A model generated the notes under the pieces. The model had not been told where the DNA came from and ran no database searches. It worked only from the letters and a program-made list of their open reading frames with translations. The position numbers and the translations under genes are program-made. Shown piece after piece: positions 42,749 to 53,996 of a DNA stretch of 64,000 bases (position 1 is the stretch's first letter; the number at the start of each line of letters is the position of its first letter). This DNA comes from Allobrachymonas chironomi DSM 19884 (lineage in GTDB: Bacteria; Pseudomonadota; Gammaproteobacteria; Burkholderiales; Burkholderiaceae_C). The DNA lies in NCBI RefSeq assembly GCF_000374625.1, contig NZ_KB894769.1:94165-158164 (forward strand). Direction: 5' to 3'.

Positions 42749-44184
42749 TCCAACGCAGGCAGATCATCCAGACCGCCGGACTGGTGCTGGCAGGCATCTC
42801 CGGCAGCGTACGCGCCGCCAATATCGTGGCCGTACGTGCCTGGCCCGCCCCCGACTACAGCCGAATCACGCTGGAATCCGACCAGCCCCTGCGCTACACC
42901 CAGACCCTGATCCAGAATCCGCACCGGCTGGCCGTGGACATCTCCGGCGTGCCGCTGACACAGGAGCTGCGCAATCTGGTCAGCAAGGTGCCACCGGATG
43001 ACCCGAATATCGCCGGCATCCGCGTCGGCCAGTACGATGCCCATACCGTGCGCATCGTCGTCGACCTGAAACAGCAGGTGAAGGCGCAGGTGTTCACGCT
43101 GGAGCCGGTCGCGGCCTACCAGAACCGTCTGGTGTTCGACCTCTATCCGGGCCAGGCCCGGGCGGTGGACCCGCTGGAGCAGCTGATTGCCGAATACACG
43201 CGCGATCCCGGTGCGCCCACGCCCGCCGTGCCCGCGCCCGCCGCACCGGCTGCGCCGCCACCGTTCCAGAGTGCCACCGCGGCCGCCAATGATCCGCTGG
43301 CCGACCTGATTGCGCGCCGCAGCAGCATGGTCGCCATGTCGCCGGCGCCGGAACAGACACCGCCACGCATTGTCATCACGCCCGAGCGCACGGTACCGGC
43401 ACGCCCGATCCCGCGTGCAGCACCACCGACAGCCCCGGCCGTGCGCACGGCACGCCGCACCGACCGGCTGATCATCGTGGCGCTGGATCCCGGCCATGGT
43501 GGCGAGGATCCGGGCGCCATCGGTCCGGGCGGCACCTACGAGAAGACCATCGTGCTGGCCATTGCGCGCAAGCTGCGCGACCGCATCAACCGCAGCAGCG
43601 TCAACGGCAACCCGATGCGCGCCTTCCTGACACGTGATGGCGATTACTTCGTGCCGCTGAACACGCGCGTGCAAAAGGCACGCCAGGTACAGGCCGACCT
43701 GTTCATCAGCATCCATGCCGATGCCTTCATCACGCCGCAGGCGAATGGCTCCAGCGTCTACGCGCTGAGCACCACCGGCGCCAGCAGCACGGCCGCACGC
43801 TGGCTGGCAAACAAGGAAAACAATGCCGACCTGGTGGGCGGCCTGAATGTACGCAGCCACGATGCCACCGTACAACGCGCGCTGCTGGACATGAGTACCA
43901 CGGCGCAGATCCGCGACAGCCTGTCGCTGGGCGGTGCGCTGCTGGGCGAAATCGGCAAGATCAACCGCCTGCACAAGCCCAGGGTGCAGCAAGCCGGTTT
44001 TGCCGTGCTCAAGGCACCCGATATCCCCAGCGTACTGGTGGAAACCGCCTTTATCAGCAACCCGGGCGAGGAGCGCAAGCTGGCCAACGGTGCGCATCAG
44101 AACATGCTGGCCGACTCGCTGATGCAAGGCATTCAGCGCTATTTCCAGCGCAACCCGCCGCTGGCCCGCAGCCGCTCGGTCTGA
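42745..44184 (+). CDS. amiC: N-acetylmuramoyl-L-alanine amidase with AMIN domain (AmiC-type)
   Basis: Periplasmic cell-wall hydrolase splitting the septum. 479 residues: an N-terminal RRQIIQTAGLVLAG twin-arginine-like signal, AMIN domain (about 30-130), a Pro/Ala-rich linker, then a zinc amidase_3 domain from about 247. Zinc ligands are in DPGHGGEDPGA, the Glu of TYEK, and SIHADAF; the catalytic Glu is in VLVETAFISN. ATG overlaps tsaE. Tat export matches known AmiA/AmiC, but the RR motif is shortened. Confidence 0.93.
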   Translation: MIQRRQIIQTAGLVLAGISGSVRAANIVAVRAWPAPDYSRITLESDQPLRYTQTLIQNPHRLAVDISGVPLTQELRNLVSKVPPDDPNIAGIRVGQYDAHTVRIVVDLKQQVKAQVFTLEPVAAYQNRLVFDLYPGQARAVDPLEQLIAEYTRDPGAPTPAVPAPAAPAAPPPFQSATAAANDPLADLIARRSSMVAMSPAPEQTPPRIVITPERTVPARPIPRAAPPTAPAVRTARRTDRLIIVALDPGHGGEDPGAIGPGGTYEKTIVLAIARKLRDRINRSSVNGNPMRAFLTRDGDYFVPLNTRVQKARQVQADLFISIHADAFITPQANGSSVYALSTTGASSTAARWLANKENNADLVGGLNVRSHDATVQRALLDMSTTAQIRDSLSLGGALLGEIGKINRLHKPRVQQAGFAVLKAPDIPSVLVETAFISNPGEERKLANGAHQNMLADSLMQGIQRYFQRNPPLARSRSV

Positions 44185-44202
44185 GCAGCCTGCAAACCGG
44201 CT

Positions 44203-45132
44203 TCAGTCGAGTATCAGCGCCAGTACCCAGAGCACGGTAAAGGCCAGCTGCAGGTGCGCCGTGCGCGCCAGCAGCCAGTTGTAGCGCTTGCTTGGCGGCC
44301 AGGTCGCCATGCGATACACCAGCAGCACGGCCAGCGGCAGCGTCAGGTGCGGCAGCACATGCGCCCAGTGGCGTGCCTGCGACAGCGCCAGCAGATAGGG
44401 AACAGCCAGCATGCCGGCATACAGCAGGCGGCAGGCCGGCAGACCGATGCGCACCGCCAGCGTGTACTTGCCGGCCAGCACATCGGATGCCGCATCACGC
44501 GTGTTGTTGACCAGCATCACGGCCGAGGCAAACGCGCCCATCATGTGGCCCAGAATCCAGATCTGGCGGCTCAGGGTGCCGGTCTGCAGATAGTAGGTGC
44601 CCAAGACCGCCGCCAGTCCGAAAAACACCCAGACAAAGATCTCGCCCAGCGGCCCGTGCGAAATCGGTGCCGGGCCCAGGGTATAGGCCCAGCCGCAGAA
44701 CAGGGCCACCAGCCCCAGCAGCACAATCGGCCAGCCTCCCACCACCACCAGATACACGCCGAGTACAAAGGCCAGCGCCAGGCAACCCAGCCCGGCCTGC
44801 TTGACCTGGCGCGTACCCAGCCAGCCCTTGGCCACGGCCCGGTCCGGCCCCAGGCGTTCGCCCCGGTCGATGCCGCTTTCGTAGTCACCGGCATCGTTGA
44901 ACAGGTTGGTGGCGATCTGGATCAGGATCGCGGCCAGAAAGGTCACGATGGCCACCGGCCAGTCCAGCCCCCCCTTCTGGTGCCAGGCCAGGGTACAGGC
45001 AGCCAGCACGCCGGAGAGCGTGACGCCCAGCGTATGCGGGCGTGCTGCCAGCAGCCAGGCCATGGACGGTGAGGATGAGGGTGGGGCGGCAACAGGCTTG
45101 CCCGCGTCGGTGCTGTCTGCGTTTTGCGTCAT
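44203..45132 (-). CDS. menA: 1,4-dihydroxy-2-naphthoate polyprenyltransferase-like (UbiA family)
   Basis: 309-residue UbiA-superfamily membrane prenyltransferase with about eight hydrophobic helices. The two Asp-rich motifs are NLFNDAGDYESGID (first) and NNTRDAASDVLAGK (second), which fit MenA better than UbiA. ATG 45132 was chosen; an upstream ATG at 45150 is possible. Other menaquinone genes are not in the window, so use in menaquinone, rhodoquinone or another quinone is open. It is 24 bases downstream of the ferric-reductase-like gene. Confidence 0.8.
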   Translation of the reverse strand: MTQNADSTDAGKPVAAPPSSSPSMAWLLAARPHTLGVTLSGVLAACTLAWHQKGGLDWPVAIVTFLAAILIQIATNLFNDAGDYESGIDRGERLGPDRAVAKGWLGTRQVKQAGLGCLALAFVLGVYLVVVGGWPIVLLGLVALFCGWAYTLGPAPISHGPLGEIFVWVFFGLAAVLGTYYLQTGTLSRQIWILGHMMGAFASAVMLVNNTRDAASDVLAGKYTLAVRIGLPACRLLYAGMLAVPYLLALSQARHWAHVLPHLTLPLAVLLVYRMATWPPSKRYNWLLARTAHLQLAFTVLWVLALILD

Positions 45133-45156
45133 GCCCCGGATTGTAGGCAATCCCGT

Positions 45157-46506
45157 TCAGCGCATCGCGAACAGTTCCTGGTGGAATTGGTCAGCGGTCA
45201 ATCCGTGCGCCATCAGATCCTGGCGCAGGGCCTCGGCAAAGCCCGTCGGGCCGCAGAACCAGACACTGGCGGTCTGCCAGTCCGGCACCTGCTGGCGCAG
45301 GCGTTCGCCGGTCAGATAACCATCGCGCCGGTCGACCAGCACCTGCAGGCGCACGCCGGCGGCTGCAGCCTGATCGTTCAGCAGTTGCAGCACGTCGGCA
45401 TCTTCCTGCGCCGTGGTGTAGAACAGGTCAACTGCCTCATGGTGCACACCAGGCTCCTGCTGCATCTGCTGCATGCGCGCCAGGAACGGCGTGATGCCAA
45501 TGCCGCCACCGATCCAGATCTGGCGACCACGCCCCTGGTTGAAAGTAAAGCGGCCATACGGGCCTTCCACCACCACCGGCAAATCCGGCTTGAGCACCTC
45601 GTGCAGCGTGCTGGTGTGATCGCCCAGCGCCTTGGTCACGAACAGGATGTCGCGCTTTTGCGGGTCCCAGCTGGATGCCATGGTGTACGGGTGGGGTCGC
45701 TCAGGGCTGCCCACCACATGGACAAAGGCAAACTGCCCGGCCTGGTGGCCCGGCCAGCCCGGTTCCAGGTGCACCGTCGTGGCCAGCACCTGCAGGCCGG
45801 GGAAATAGCGCATGCCGCCAATCACGCCTCCGGTCTTGCGGCCGGCCCCGACACGGCCCAGCAGCACCAGCACTGCCGCCACGACACCGCCCACCACCAG
45901 CACCGCCATGACCCAGCCCACCGGCTGCGTCCAGTAGGCGAACTTCGTCAACACCAGCGTATGCCAGGCCAGCACCAGATAGGTGATCGCCAGAATCTTG
46001 TGCGTCTGGATGAACAGACGATACGGAAAGCGCTTGACCAGCGCCAGCACCATCAGGATCAGCGCCGCATAAAAGGCCCACTCGCCCAGCGTTTCAGCCA
46101 GGCCACGCTGCGTGCGCAGCCAGGCTTCCAGCCCTTCGATCTGCTGGCCCTGCCCTGCTCCCCCGCTGCGTGCCGGCCGTTCCAGCCAGCCCCAGCCAAC
46201 CATCCACTTGGTACCCTTGGCCCACCACCAGTGCAGCGCGCTGCTTACCAGCGCGGCAATTCCCAGCCACTTGTGCAGGCGGTACATCTTGTCCAGCCCG
46301 CCCAGCGCCGATTCCAGCCAGACCGGTCGCAGCGCCAGCAGCATGCAGGCCGCCATGCTGCCCATGGCGATCACGCCGCTGTACTGCACGAACACGCCAC
46401 GAAACGGAAAATAGCCAAACGGCTGCGGCCAGAGGGTATCGGCCAGCAGCCACAAGCCGGTCAGACCGAGCAACAGGCCCCACAGGGCGATCCGGATTCT
46501 GCGCAT
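45157..46506 (-). CDS. Ferric-reductase-like transmembrane flavoprotein
   Basis: 449 residues. About six membrane helices (residues 1-215) include His residues in LHKWLGI and QTHKILAITYLVLAWH that could bind haem, followed by an FAD/NAD(P)H ferredoxin-reductase domain: HPYTMASSW for FAD and GGGIGITPFLARM for the nucleotide, ending with CGPTGFAEALR. It transfers electrons across the membrane to an unknown acceptor (ferric iron or oxygen by family). The gene precedes menA on the same strand, so co-transcription is plausible. The N-terminus is not a cleaved signal. Confidence 0.82.
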   Translation of the reverse strand: MRRIRIALWGLLLGLTGLWLLADTLWPQPFGYFPFRGVFVQYSGVIAMGSMAACMLLALRPVWLESALGGLDKMYRLHKWLGIAALVSSALHWWWAKGTKWMVGWGWLERPARSGGAGQGQQIEGLEAWLRTQRGLAETLGEWAFYAALILMVLALVKRFPYRLFIQTHKILAITYLVLAWHTLVLTKFAYWTQPVGWVMAVLVVGGVVAAVLVLLGRVGAGRKTGGVIGGMRYFPGLQVLATTVHLEPGWPGHQAGQFAFVHVVGSPERPHPYTMASSWDPQKRDILFVTKALGDHTSTLHEVLKPDLPVVVEGPYGRFTFNQGRGRQIWIGGGIGITPFLARMQQMQQEPGVHHEAVDLFYTTAQEDADVLQLLNDQAAAAGVRLQVLVDRRDGYLTGERLRQQVPDWQTASVWFCGPTGFAEALRQDLMAHGLTADQFHQELFAMR

Positions 46507-46651
46507 GAAAACCTCACTTTCTACATGGATACCCCCATCCTAGCGCGCGAACCTGAAGGCTGGCTGATGAGCCGGCTGCGGCGACTCGGGAATGGAGCGC
46601 TGGACGGGCTCTTGTCAGAATGGTAAATTGCTTGCAAATCAGGAGCTTGCC

Positions 46652-47263
46652 ATGCACATCACAGAACCCGCTGCAGATAGCGACGCCATGCTGCCGGCAC
46701 GCCAGCGCCGGCAAGTGCTGGCCGCCCTGCCCCTGCTGGGATCTACCCTGCTGCTGGCCGGCTGCGGCTCCACTCTCCGCAGCAGCAAGCAGGCACAACG
46801 CCGACCGGCCCCGGCCGATGGCCAGTTGCGCACACGCTACCCGCAGCTGGCCGCACGCCAGCCGGTGCTGCTGGACAACCAACTGCGCGAAGCCGCCGTG
46901 GCCCGCGCCATGCTGGTCGTCAATACCCCCTACCGCTACGGCGGCAACACGCCCGAAGGCGGCTTTGACTGCAGCGGCCTGGTGCAGTACGTGTTCAGCG
47001 GCATTGCCGATCGCGGCCTGCCACGCAGCACGCGCCAGTGGGCCGAAGGCAGCACGCCGCTGGACCTGTCACGGCTGCAGCGTGGCGACCTGCTGTTCTT
47101 CAATACCAGCGGCACCCCGTTCTCGCACATGGGCATCCATATCGGCAACCACCAGTTCGTGCATGCGCCTTCCACCGGCGGCACGGTGCGCACCGACAGC
47201 CTGTACAACCGCTACTTTGCCCCGCGTTTCGACGGCGCACGCAGCGTGTTCCGGCGCGCCTGA
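46652..47263 (+). CDS. NlpC/P60 family lipoprotein, peptidoglycan endopeptidase
   Basis: 203 residues. RR-containing N-terminus, hydrophobic signal and lipobox LAGC (Cys about residue 38), then the NlpC/P60 domain with the catalytic Cys in GGFDCSGLVQYV, His in SHMGIHIGN and a third polar residue in HAPSTGG. It probably cuts murein cross-links at the outer membrane. ATG 46652 has AGGAG six bases upstream. It is divergent from the flavoprotein gene. Confidence 0.9.
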   Translation: MHITEPAADSDAMLPARQRRQVLAALPLLGSTLLLAGCGSTLRSSKQAQRRPAPADGQLRTRYPQLAARQPVLLDNQLREAAVARAMLVVNTPYRYGGNTPEGGFDCSGLVQYVFSGIADRGLPRSTRQWAEGSTPLDLSRLQRGDLLFFNTSGTPFSHMGIHIGNHQFVHAPSTGGTVRTDSLYNRYFAPRFDGARSVFRRA

Positions 47264-47307
47264 GCACGGGTATCCCTGCAGCGCAGCAGAATTTTCCGGC
47301 CTGGCCC

Positions 47308-47335
47308 TTGAAATCCGGCCGGACACCCTTATCAT
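47308..47335 (+). promoter_or_regulatory. Predicted groESL promoter
   Basis: -35 TTGAAA (47308-47313), 16-base spacer, -10 TATCAT (47330-47335). The CTTGAAA at 47307 also fits a sigma-32 -35, with CCCTTATC at the right distance for a weak heat-shock -10, so dual control is possible. The CIRCE element starts at the end of the -10. Confidence 0.6.
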
Positions 47336-47361
47336 TAGCACTCGCCAGGGTAGAGTGCTAA
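47335..47361 (+). promoter_or_regulatory. CIRCE element (HrcA operator) upstream of groESL
   Basis: Perfect CIRCE: TTAGCACTC (47335-47343), nine-base spacer, GAGTGCTAA (47353-47361). It overlaps the promoter start region, so the repressor HrcA, encoded elsewhere, should repress groESL until heat stress. A leader of about 115 bases separates it from groES. Confidence 0.97.
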
Positions 47362-47477
47362 CAACACCCTGCGTCAGCCCACTGCGGCTGGCCTGCCCCA
47401 GGCACCAGCCGGCGCATTCCGCATGCGCCGGCGCCACTTTTTCAATCTGAACGGACTAGCTCTCCAAGGAGATCCTC

Positions 47478-47768
47478 ATGAAACTGCGTCCCATCGCCGA
47501 TCGCGTGATCGTCAAGCGTCTGGAAAACGAAACCAAGACTGCCTCCGGCATCGTCATCCCCGACAACGCCGCCGAAAAGCCCGACCAGGGTGAAGTACTG
47601 GCCGTGGGCCCGGGCAAGAGCAACGACCAGGGCGAAGTCAAGGCCCTGACCGTGAAGGTCGGCGACCGCGTCCTGTTCGGCAAGTACAGCGGCCAGACCG
47701 TGAAGCTGAACGGCGAAGAACTGCTGGTCATGAAGGAAGACGACCTGTTCGCCGTGGTCGAACAGTAA
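47478..47768 (+). CDS. groES: Co-chaperonin GroES
   Basis: 96-residue lid of the chaperonin. Starts [19 protein letters not shown]; the mobile loop [17 protein letters not shown] and the roof-forming residues are as in the family. AGGAGATCCTC precedes ATG 47478. 60 bases upstream of groEL. Confidence 0.98.
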   Translation: MKLRPIADRVIVKRLENETKTASGIVIPDNAAEKPDQGEVLAVGPGKSNDQGEVKALTVKVGDRVLFGKYSGQTVKLNGEELLVMKEDDLFAVVEQ

Positions 47769-47810
47769 TCCGCGCCTTCCGCATCGCAAACATCCCCCAA
47801 GAATAGATAG

Positions 47811-49466
<1,656 letters not shown>

Positions 49467-49517
49467 TCAGCCCCTTGCCTCCGGCGGCAGGCTCCGGCCT
49501 GCTGCCAGCAAGACCCG

Positions 49518-49550
49518 CAACCCGCAGTGGCACACGCCCTGCGGGTTTTT
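49518..49550 (+). terminator. Terminator of groESL
   Basis: Nine-base stem AACCCGCAG (49518-49526) / CTGCGGGTT (49538-49546), 11-base loop, then a run of T to 49550. Confidence 0.92.
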
Positions 49551-49561
49551 TCATGGGCGCT

Positions 49562-50224
49562 TCAGCTGCCGCCAAACACCTCGATCACCTGGCGCAGGTC
49601 GGACTGCGTGACCACGCTGGCCTGGCGCGTGGCAGGATCGACACAGCTCTGATGCAGCAGCTCGGGCGGCAGGCTGCCCAGGCCGCGGTAGCCGTGACGC
49701 ATGCGCAATACCAGGCCCTGCTGCTCGCGATGTTGCTGCAGTTCACGTGCATGCGCGGGCGTATAGGCGTGGTGAAAGCTGATCTCGCCGCTATCGGCAT
49801 CGAGCATTTCCAGCGACGCCATGGGCGCACGCACCATCCACACGCGCCCCTGCGTGAGCAGATCCGGCTGCCAGCGCCACAGGTAGAGCAGCAGCAAGGC
49901 ACCAATGTGGATGCCATCGGCGTCGGGATCGAGCAGCAGCAGCAGGCGTTCGTAGCGCGCTGCTTCGCCCTGCTGCACGGCATCGGGCAGGCCTAGCGCA
50001 TCGGCCAGTTGCTGGTAGAGCGGACTCGCCCGCACCCTCGCCTCGGAAGCCTGCCAGGCATTCAGCGGCTTGCCTTGCAAGGGCAGCACGCCCTGCGTCG
50101 GCACGTGGCGCACCGCCGCAACCGAACGGGCGGCCGATTCGCCCTCGACGATCAGCAGTTCGGTGCCGCTGCCGCGCTGTGTGCTGTCCTGCAGCCTGGC
50201 GCTGCTCTGGCCCTTGTAGTACAT
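49562..50224 (-). CDS. Orphan type IIA topoisomerase TOPRIM-domain protein
   Basis: 220 residues matching only the TOPRIM part of GyrB/ParE. GTELLIVEGESAARSVAA (about residues 18-35) corresponds to the VEGDSAGG block with the catalytic Glu kept; LPLQGKPLNA follows the LPLRGKILN pattern, and LLLLDPDADGIHIGALLLL keeps the three metal-binding Asp of DxDxD. The GHKL ATPase and transducer domains are absent, so it cannot be a topoisomerase B subunit alone. ATG 50224 is the best start; an upstream start adds non-TOPRIM sequence. The partner, if any, is not adjacent. Divergent from hsp20. Confidence 0.75.
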   Translation of the reverse strand: MYYKGQSSARLQDSTQRGSGTELLIVEGESAARSVAAVRHVPTQGVLPLQGKPLNAWQASEARVRASPLYQQLADALGLPDAVQQGEAARYERLLLLLDPDADGIHIGALLLLYLWRWQPDLLTQGRVWMVRAPMASLEMLDADSGEISFHHAYTPAHARELQQHREQQGLVLRMRHGYRGLGSLPPELLHQSCVDPATRQASVVTQSDLRQVIEVFGGS

Positions 50225-50363
50225 GGCAATCGTCCGCTGTAGGGATCTGTAGCAATATCCATACGATTCCTTACTTGCCTGCTGCATCCGGAACCGCATC
50301 TGTACAGCAAGGGCGCTGCAGGCGCAGCGCCATCCCCATTGTGACGCAGACAAGGAGCATCGC

Positions 50364-50792
50364 ATGACTTCCCCCCTGACCCGTGGCAGCCTGCTGGACG
50401 AATTCTTCAAGGAAGTCGCCCCGGGCTTTTTCATCAAACCGCTGCATGGCGATCCGGTACCCGGCGCATCGCAAATCCGGATCGACGTGTCGGAAAACGA
50501 CCAGGCCTTTACCGTGCGCGCCGAGATTCCCGGTGTCAACAAGCAGGACATCCATGTCTCGGTCGAGGGCAGCATTGTCACGCTGAGTGCAGAAATCCGC
50601 CAGCACGATGCCGAGCGCGAAGGCGAGAAGCTGCTGCGCAGCGAGCGCTATTACGGCTCGGTCTCGCGCAGCTTCCAGTTGCCGGCCGAGGTCGACGAGG
50701 CGCAATCGAAAGCCCGCTATGAAAATGGCATCCTGCTGCTGGACCTGCCGAAAAAGGTCAGCAACAGCCCGCAACGGCTGACGGTCGAGTAA
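50364..50792 (+). CDS. Small heat shock protein Hsp20 (IbpA-like)
   Basis: 142-residue alpha-crystallin-domain chaperone. The core domain runs from about residue 38 with VSENDQAFTVRAEIPGVNK, to the conserved ENGILLLDLPK near the C-terminus. AAGGAG is upstream. A CCCCATTG at 50334-50341 resembles a sigma-32 -10, but a matching -35 was not found. Proximity to groESL is notable, but it is a separate unit. Confidence 0.92.
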   Translation: MTSPLTRGSLLDEFFKEVAPGFFIKPLHGDPVPGASQIRIDVSENDQAFTVRAEIPGVNKQDIHVSVEGSIVTLSAEIRQHDAEREGEKLLRSERYYGSVSRSFQLPAEVDEAQSKARYENGILLLDLPKKVSNSPQRLTVE

Positions 50793-50817
50793 GCGGCCAC
50801 GGCAAGCGCTGCCGACC

Positions 50818-50846
50818 AGCCCCATCGCCCTGCGTGATGGGGCTTT
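50818..50846. terminator. Hairpin between hsp20 and pgi
   Basis: Nine-base stem AGCCCCATC / GATGGGGCT with a nine-base loop, followed by only three T on the plus strand; a weak terminator between convergent genes. Confidence 0.6.
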
Positions 50847-50853
50847 GTCGTGC

Positions 50854-52497
50854 TCAGCGCAGGCGGCGCAACAGGTCGGCGGTGGACGGATCCAGCCGGT
50901 CCAGATCGCCACTGGCAAAGCGCGGCACGATGTCACGCGCCAACCGCTTGCCCAGTTCCACGCCAAACTGGTCGAAACTGTTGATGCCCCAGACGGCCCC
51001 GCAGACAAACACACGGTGCTCGTGCAGCGCCAGCAGCGCGCCCAGCGTACGCGGATCGAGTCGGTCCAGCAGATAGAAGCTGCTGGGACGGTTGCCCGGA
51101 CAGTCGCGCTGCACATCGTTGCTGCTGCTGCCCTGCATCAGTGCCTGCGCCTGCGCCAGCGCATTCGCCAGCAGCAGCGTGTGGTGACCGTCCAGCGCAT
51201 GCGCCGGCTCGCGCACCGCCAGAAATTCCACCGGCAACATGTGCGGCCCCTGGTGCAGCAGCTGGAAAAAGGCATGCTGTCCGTTCGATCCCGGCTCGCC
51301 CCAGACGGTGGGGGCCGTGAAATACTCCAGCCGTTCGCCATTGCGCGTCACGCCCTTGCCATTGCTCTCCATCTCCAGCTGCTGGATATAGGCCGGCAGG
51401 CGCTGCAATCCGCTGTGGTACGGCGCCATGCAGCGCGCCGAGTGCCCCAGAAAGCTGCAGTTCCAGACCACCAGCAAGCCCATCTTGAGCGGCAGGTTGT
51501 CGCGCGGGGCGGCATGCAGGAAATGCTGGTCCACCTCGTGTGCGCCATCGAGAAAGGCCCGGAAACCCGCGGCCCCGATGGCAATCGCCAGCGGCAGGCC
51601 AATCGCCGACCAGACCGAATAGCGGCCGCCCACCCAGTCCCAGAAACCGAACGTGGTCTCGATGCCGAGCGCCGCCGCTGCCTCCAGGTTGGTGGTAATG
51701 CCGACAAAGTGATCGCGTACCGCCAGCTGCCCGCCCGACTGCTGGCGGAACCAGTCCAGCGCGGTGCGCGCATTGGCCATGGTTTCCAGCGTGGTAAAGG
51801 TCTTGCTGGCGATGATGAACAAGGTGTTCTGCGGCCGCAGCTGGCGCAGCACGCGGTCCAGCTCATGGCCATCGACATTGCTGACAAAATGAAAGCGCCG
51901 TCCCGGCTGGCAACAGGGCTCCAGTGCCTCCACCGCCATGCGCGGGCCCAGATCCGAGCCGCCAATGCCGATATGCACCACATCGGTGATGTGCGCCTTG
52001 GCGCGTACCACCTCAGCGTAGTCCAGAAAGGCAGTACGCACGGCATCGACCTGCTGCCAGCTGGCCTGCAGATGGGCTGGCACGCTGGCCGCATCCGGGC
52101 TGCGCAGCAGCCAGTGCATCACGGCACGCTGCTCGGTGCTGTTGATCGGCTCGCCGTTGAACATGGCGTCCCGCAGCGCCAGCACCTGGCGCTGTTCGGC
52201 CAGCTGCATCAGCAGCCGCACCACGCGGCGATCGGCATGCACTTTGGAGGCATCGACATGCAGCAGCCGGCTGCCGTCACGCGCATGCAGCGTCTGGCTG
52301 AAGGTCTGCAACCGTTCCGGATCCCGGGCAAAGGCCTGACGCAGGTCGAACGCCCCCAGCGCCACGGCGGCCTCCCAGCCGTGCAGGCGGTTAACCGGGA
52401 AACGCTGCGATTCGGCCAGCAAGTCCTGCCAGGCCGGCGCCAGATTGGCCAGGCCGCAGGCGCTGCCCCAGCCGGCCGGGGAACCGGATACGCTCAT
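50854..52497 (-). CDS. pgi: Glucose-6-phosphate isomerase
   Basis: 547 residues, standard PGI. Signatures: [50 protein letters not shown], and the C-terminal [14 protein letters not shown] containing the catalytic Lys. The Glu and His of proton transfer are in the SNGKGV and [14 protein letters not shown] regions. ATG 52497 overlaps the tal stop by four bases (ATGA), so the two form an operon linking glycolysis and the pentose-phosphate pathway. Confidence 0.96.
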   Translation of the reverse strand: MSVSGSPAGWGSACGLANLAPAWQDLLAESQRFPVNRLHGWEAAVALGAFDLRQAFARDPERLQTFSQTLHARDGSRLLHVDASKVHADRRVVRLLMQLAEQRQVLALRDAMFNGEPINSTEQRAVMHWLLRSPDAASVPAHLQASWQQVDAVRTAFLDYAEVVRAKAHITDVVHIGIGGSDLGPRMAVEALEPCCQPGRRFHFVSNVDGHELDRVLRQLRPQNTLFIIASKTFTTLETMANARTALDWFRQQSGGQLAVRDHFVGITTNLEAAAALGIETTFGFWDWVGGRYSVWSAIGLPLAIAIGAAGFRAFLDGAHEVDQHFLHAAPRDNLPLKMGLLVVWNCSFLGHSARCMAPYHSGLQRLPAYIQQLEMESNGKGVTRNGERLEYFTAPTVWGEPGSNGQHAFFQLLHQGPHMLPVEFLAVREPAHALDGHHTLLLANALAQAQALMQGSSSNDVQRDCPGNRPSSFYLLDRLDPRTLGALLALHEHRVFVCGAVWGINSFDQFGVELGKRLARDIVPRFASGDLDRLDPSTADLLRRLR

Positions 52498-53447
52498 GCA
52501 GCCAGCATCAGCTGTTCCAGCTTGACCGCATCGGCGGCAAAGGCGCGTATGCCCTCGGCCAGCTTTTCGGTCGCCATGGCATCTTCGTTGAGCGCGTAGC
52601 GGAAGCCGGCTTCATCGTAATGCACGGCCACCATCGGGTGCTGCTGCGCCATGTGCACGGACAACTCGGGCGTCATGCCGGCGGGCGCTTCGGCCGCGGC
52701 CAGCTGCGCCAGCAGATCCGGGCTGATGGTCAGCAGGTCACAGCCGGACAGGGCCATGATCTGGCCGGTGTTGCGGAAGCTGGCACCCATGATTTCGGTA
52801 CTGATGCCATGCAGCTTGAAGTACTGGTAGATGCGGCGTACCGACTCCACGCCGGGATCGTTGACGCCGGCCATGGCCTGCTCGTCCCAGCTGGCACCGG
52901 CCTGCTTCTTGTACCAGTCATAAATGCGGCCGACAAACGGGGAAATCAGCTGCACGCCGGCATTGCCGCAGGCCACCGCCTGGCAGAAGGCGAACAGCAG
53001 CGTCAGGTTGGTGCGGATGCCTTGCGCCTCGAGCTGGCGTGCGGCCTCGATACCCTCCCAGGTGGCGGCAATCTTGATCAGCACGCGCTCGGGCACGACG
53101 CCCTGCTGGCGGTACAGGCCCATGATGCGTTCGGCACGCGCCACGGTGGCCGCCGTGTCAAACGACAGACGCGCATCGACCTCGGTGGAAACGCGGCCCG
53201 GAATGTGCCTGAGGATTTCGCAGCCAAAGCGCACCAGCAGCTGGTCCATGGTGAAACCCAGGTCGTCCTTGCCATAGTCGGCCACGGCAGCCGCCAGCAG
53301 CGGGGCATAGTCGGGCTTTTGCACGGCCTTCAGGATCAGCGAGGGGTTGGTGGTGGCATCCTGCGGCTGGAATTGCGCCAGTTGCATGAAGTCGCCGGTG
53401 TCGGCAACCACGGTAGTGGATTGTTTGAGTGCTTCGAGCTGATTCAT
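52494..53447 (-). CDS. tal: Transaldolase
   Basis: 317 residues, subfamily 1 type. The Schiff-base Lys is in [24 protein letters not shown] and [12 protein letters not shown] are conserved. Upstream of pgi in a two-gene operon. Its start lies 59 bases from the divergent gene at 53507. Confidence 0.96.
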   Translation of the reverse strand: MNQLEALKQSTTVVADTGDFMQLAQFQPQDATTNPSLILKAVQKPDYAPLLAAAVADYGKDDLGFTMDQLLVRFGCEILRHIPGRVSTEVDARLSFDTAATVARAERIMGLYRQQGVVPERVLIKIAATWEGIEAARQLEAQGIRTNLTLLFAFCQAVACGNAGVQLISPFVGRIYDWYKKQAGASWDEQAMAGVNDPGVESVRRIYQYFKLHGISTEIMGASFRNTGQIMALSGCDLLTISPDLLAQLAAAEAPAGMTPELSVHMAQQHPMVAVHYDEAGFRYALNEDAMATEKLAEGIRAFAADAVKLEQLMLAA

Positions 53448-53506
53448 GAAGCCGATTATGATGGATTTCAGTGCATTTACAATGACATGACAACCCTGCC
53501 CACGCC

Positions 53507-53986
53507 ATGCGCCGCTACCTGATTTGCTCCCTGCTGCTGACCGCCCTGCCCGTATTGGCAGCCCCTGCCCTGCCCGCTGCCACGGCAGCCAGCGCTGCCG
53601 CCTCCGCTCCGGCCGAGGTCGCGGTCTGCGTGCATCCCGGCCCCTATGGCCAGCAGCACATGCTGGGCGAATGGTTCATCACGCTCCACCCGGCTGCCGC
53701 AGAGCTGTCGCCAGCACTGCCGCTGCAACTGGCCGCCCATCCCGAATATGCCGGCAGTCTGCGCGGCACGCTGCTGCGCAACAGACAGCAGGTACTGGTG
53801 GCCGGCGAAATGCGCGATGGCCGCATCGGCATGGAAGAATCGGTAGATGGCACGCGCACCAGCGGCCTCTGGCGCGGTGATGTGGTGCCGGGCAGCTGCG
53901 GCGAACTGATCGAGGGCGACTGGCTGGACCTGACGCAACCGACCGAAAGCTGGGTGCCGTTCCTGATGCAGCGCGCCAACCGGTGA
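53507..53986 (+). CDS. Exported protein of unknown function
   Basis: 159 residues with a clear signal peptide ([20 protein letters not shown]), so probably periplasmic. After an Ala-rich spacer the mature part contains two Cys (about residues 41 and 132) that could form a disulfide, and ends in [13 protein letters not shown] do not recognise a domain. It is divergent from tal and convergent with the next small gene (10-base gap). Confidence 0.72.
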   Translation: MRRYLICSLLLTALPVLAAPALPAATAASAAASAPAEVAVCVHPGPYGQQHMLGEWFITLHPAAAELSPALPLQLAAHPEYAGSLRGTLLRNRQQVLVAGEMRDGRIGMEESVDGTRTSGLWRGDVVPGSCGELIEGDWLDLTQPTESWVPFLMQRANR

Positions 53987-53996
53987 GCGCAGCAGC

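Noticed and set aside
47307..47334. A pure sigma-32 promoter for groESL
   Set aside because: CTTGAAA fits, but the -10 is weak and a good sigma-70 pair with a perfect CIRCE explains control better.
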